Source of the DNA: Methanotrichaceae archaeon
GTDB taxonomy: Archaea > Halobacteriota > Methanosarcinia > Methanotrichales > Methanotrichaceae
DNA: 5,499 nt
NCBI GenBank assembly: GCA_013329455.1
Contig: DUKF01000094.1
Span: forward strand, 3,976-9,474
Direction of reading: 5' to 3'
Shown here: in pieces, positions 4,377-5,499 of the stretch
How the letters are laid out: every line of letters begins with the position of its first letter
Numbering within the stretch: the stretch's first letter is position 1
The notes under the pieces: model-generated
Databases searched by the model: none
Told to the model about the DNA's origin: nothing
The model's input: the letters and a program-made list of their open reading frames with translations, nothing else
Made by a program: the position numbers and the translations under genes

Positions 4377-5311
4377 CTCGACTCATCCTCCGCAAGCCTC
4401 AGAAAAGCGTCCCCGATGGAGGGCTCGATGAGCCTGAGATCGAGGGGCACAACCTGATCCAGGACCTCTTTTAGCTGCTGGTGATCTTCGATGGTCACTT
4501 GCAACACGTCTTCGACTCTTCGGACGTCAAATCCCCTGGATGAGAGGATGGAGGCTGAAGCTTCGGGATCGTTCACCCAGAGCTTCAAGACAGGCCGAAG
4601 GCCCGCAAGCCGCTTCAGCTCTTCGGGGCTTCCCTCCGCCAGCATCTTTCCTGCCCGCATGTACCCGACGATCTTGCACCTCTCGGCCTCGTCCATGAGG
4701 TGGGTGGTGATGAGAATCGTCGCACCCTTCTCAGCCAGATCGTCGAAGAACCGCCAGAAAGCCTCCCTGAGGATCGGGTCGATCCCCACCGTTGGCTCGT
4801 CCAGAAGTAGGAGGTCCGGCTCGTGGATCAGGGTGCAGGCAAGAGATAGCCTCTGGTACATCCCGCCGCTGAGGTCTCCTGTGATCCTATCGCTGTGCTC
4901 CGCAAGGTCCACCATATCCAGAAGCTCCGATATCCTCTCGGACATCCGCACTCCCTCGATCCCGTAGAGGCCAGCGTAAAACTCCATATTCTCCCGGAGG
5001 GTGAGGTCTGGATAGAGGGCCTTGTGCTGGGTCATGTAGCCGATCCTGGGGTAGACCCTCCTGACATTGGAGACCGGTTCCCCAAGGACCCGGAGGTCGC
5101 CGCCGTCCAGGCGGAGGAGCCCGGCCACGGCCCTGATTAAGGTCGTCTTGCCAGAGCCGTTCGGCCCGAGGAGGCAGTAGGTCGTGCCCCCGGGGATCTT
5201 CACCGAGAGGTCGTTCAAGACCCGAAGCTTGCCGAAGCTCTTCTTCAAGCCACTGGCAACGATGCTGTAATCCTCGAAAGAATCAGGGGCTGAATTTTCT
5301 CCATCGTTCAC
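4373..5311 (-). CDS. ABC transporter ATP-binding protein
   Basis: The 312-residue cytoplasmic ATPase drives the adjacent ABC-2 permease. All nucleotide-binding motifs are intact: Walker A GPNGSGKTT (49-57), Q-loop Gln95, signature LSGGM (147-151), Walker B LLLLDE (167-172), D-loop GID (177-179) and switch His204. After the ATPase core comes a C-terminal domain (about 235-312) with the sequence style of DrrA/CcmA-type exporters, ending in EPSIGDAFLRLAEDES. The ABC core begins near residue 15, leaving a short acidic extension. The start is GTG at 5311-5309, supported by GGAGGG at 5325-5320 with an 8-base gap; the nearby ATG at 5304 is out of frame. The upstream gene ends 21 bases earlier and the permease overlaps downstream, so all three form one operon. 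No promoter for the operon is visible inside the window. Confidence 0.94.
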   Translation of the reverse strand: MNDGENSAPDSFEDYSIVASGLKKSFGKLRVLNDLSVKIPGGTTYCLLGPNGSGKTTLIRAVAGLLRLDGGDLRVLGEPVSNVRRVYPRIGYMTQHKALYPDLTLRENMEFYAGLYGIEGVRMSERISELLDMVDLAEHSDRITGDLSGGMYQRLSLACTLIHEPDLLLLDEPTVGIDPILREAFWRFFDDLAEKGATILITTHLMDEAERCKIVGYMRAGKMLAEGSPEELKRLAGLRPVLKLWVNDPEASASILSSRGFDVRRVEDVLQVTIEDHQQLKEVLDQVVPLDLRLIEPSIGDAFLRLAEDESR

Positions 5312-5319
5312 GAGCCCGT

Positions 5320-5325
5320 CCCTCC
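5320..5325 (-). promoter_or_regulatory. Ribosome binding site supporting the GTG start of the ATPase
   Basis: GGAGGG on the minus strand lies eight bases before GTG at 5311 and between the upstream stop codon (5333) and this start. It decides for GTG. Confidence 0.7.
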
Positions 5326-5332
5326 AGGAAAA

Positions 5333-5499
5333 TCAGCTTGCGCCCCTCTTCCGGCGAAGGGCTACAAGACCCACACCCGCCAGGACCACGAGAATGGCTG
5401 CGAAGACGAGAATCCTCGAGCCATCGCCCTCGATCCTGACATAGGCGTGCTCGGTCTCGGTCAGATCGTCACTGTGCGAGTCGGAGAACTCAAAGAGGA
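5333..5499 (-). CDS. C-terminal end of a membrane-anchored surface protein (5' part outside window)
   Basis: The reverse strand enters in frame at the right edge (first full codon CTC at 5497) and reads 54 complete codons plus the stop TGA at 5335-5333. The visible tail has an acidic, Ser/Asp/Glu/Thr-rich stretch (FSDSHSDDLTETEH), then a short YVRIEGDGSR segment, one membrane helix (from ILVFAAIL to LVAL, about 20 residues) and a basic end RRKRGAS. This is the usual layout of an archaeal protein whose main domain lies outside the cell and is held by a C-terminal anchor with a positively charged cytoplasmic tail. It is 21 bases upstream of the ATPase start, so it very likely belongs to the same operon and may be an accessory or substrate-handling partner of the exporter. 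The domain that would name it is not in the window. Confidence 0.8.
   Translation of the reverse strand, partial: LFEFSDSHSDDLTETEHAYVRIEGDGSRILVFAAILVVLAGVGLVALRRKRGAS

Noticed and set aside
4491..4967. 158-residue plus-strand ORF
   Set aside because: It is the antisense shadow of the ABC ATPase, whose complete set of nucleotide-binding motifs fixes the coding strand.

Overview
The window looks like a GC-rich archaeal chromosome segment, most plausibly from a methanogen of the Methanothrix/Methanosarcinales type; the genus is a guess from general protein flavour. The archaeal assignment rests on several independent signals. One tRNA gene carries a short intron that folds into a canonical bulge-helix-bulge. 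There is an archaeal-type Vms1-like (VLRF1) protein. Shine-Dalgarno sequences are of the GGTGA/GGAGG type in front of TTG and GTG starts. T-tract terminators lack strong hairpins, and an A/T-rich BRE/TATA-like element precedes the tRNA.

Layout from left to right. (1) Bases 1-695, minus strand: the N-terminal 231 residues of a SudA/NfnA/PyrK-type FAD/NAD-binding reductase subunit, cut by the window edge just before the expected C-terminal [2Fe-2S] cysteines. (2) Bases 696-1088: a 393-base divergent intergenic region with candidate promoters, several perfect palindromes and short repeats, and no convincing gene. (3) Bases 1089-1177, plus strand: tRNA-Arg(TCG) with a 17-nt intron at position 37/38, followed by a T6 terminator. 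(4) Bases 1294-3225, plus strand: a probable transcription unit containing a Vms1/ANKZF1-like peptidyl-tRNA hydrolase (TTG start), a repeat protein made of 26-residue LRV-like units, and possibly a 20-residue hydrophobic peptide with a strong ribosome binding site. (5) Bases 3224-3238: a palindromic A6-TA-T7 tract that can serve as terminator for both converging transcription units. (6) Bases 3255-5499, minus strand: an ABC exporter operon. Reading along the minus strand, it has the C-terminal anchor of a surface protein (cut by the window edge), an ABC ATPase (GTG start) and an ABC-2 permease, with a 4-base ATGA overlap between the last two.

Functionally, the ATPase and permease form one exporter whose cargo is unknown; the upstream membrane-anchored protein may be its accessory or cargo-related partner. 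The Vms1-like protein is expected to act in ribosome rescue, releasing nascent chains from stalled peptidyl-tRNA. The neighbouring LRV-repeat protein is probably a protein-interaction scaffold, and a functional link between the two is inferred only from their tandem arrangement. No clear new multi-gene system is visible. The best points for follow-up are the G3:U70 pair in the tRNA-Arg, the altered nucleotide-binding motif of the reductase, the Vms1-LRV pairing, the tiny hydrophobic ORF and the bidirectional terminator.
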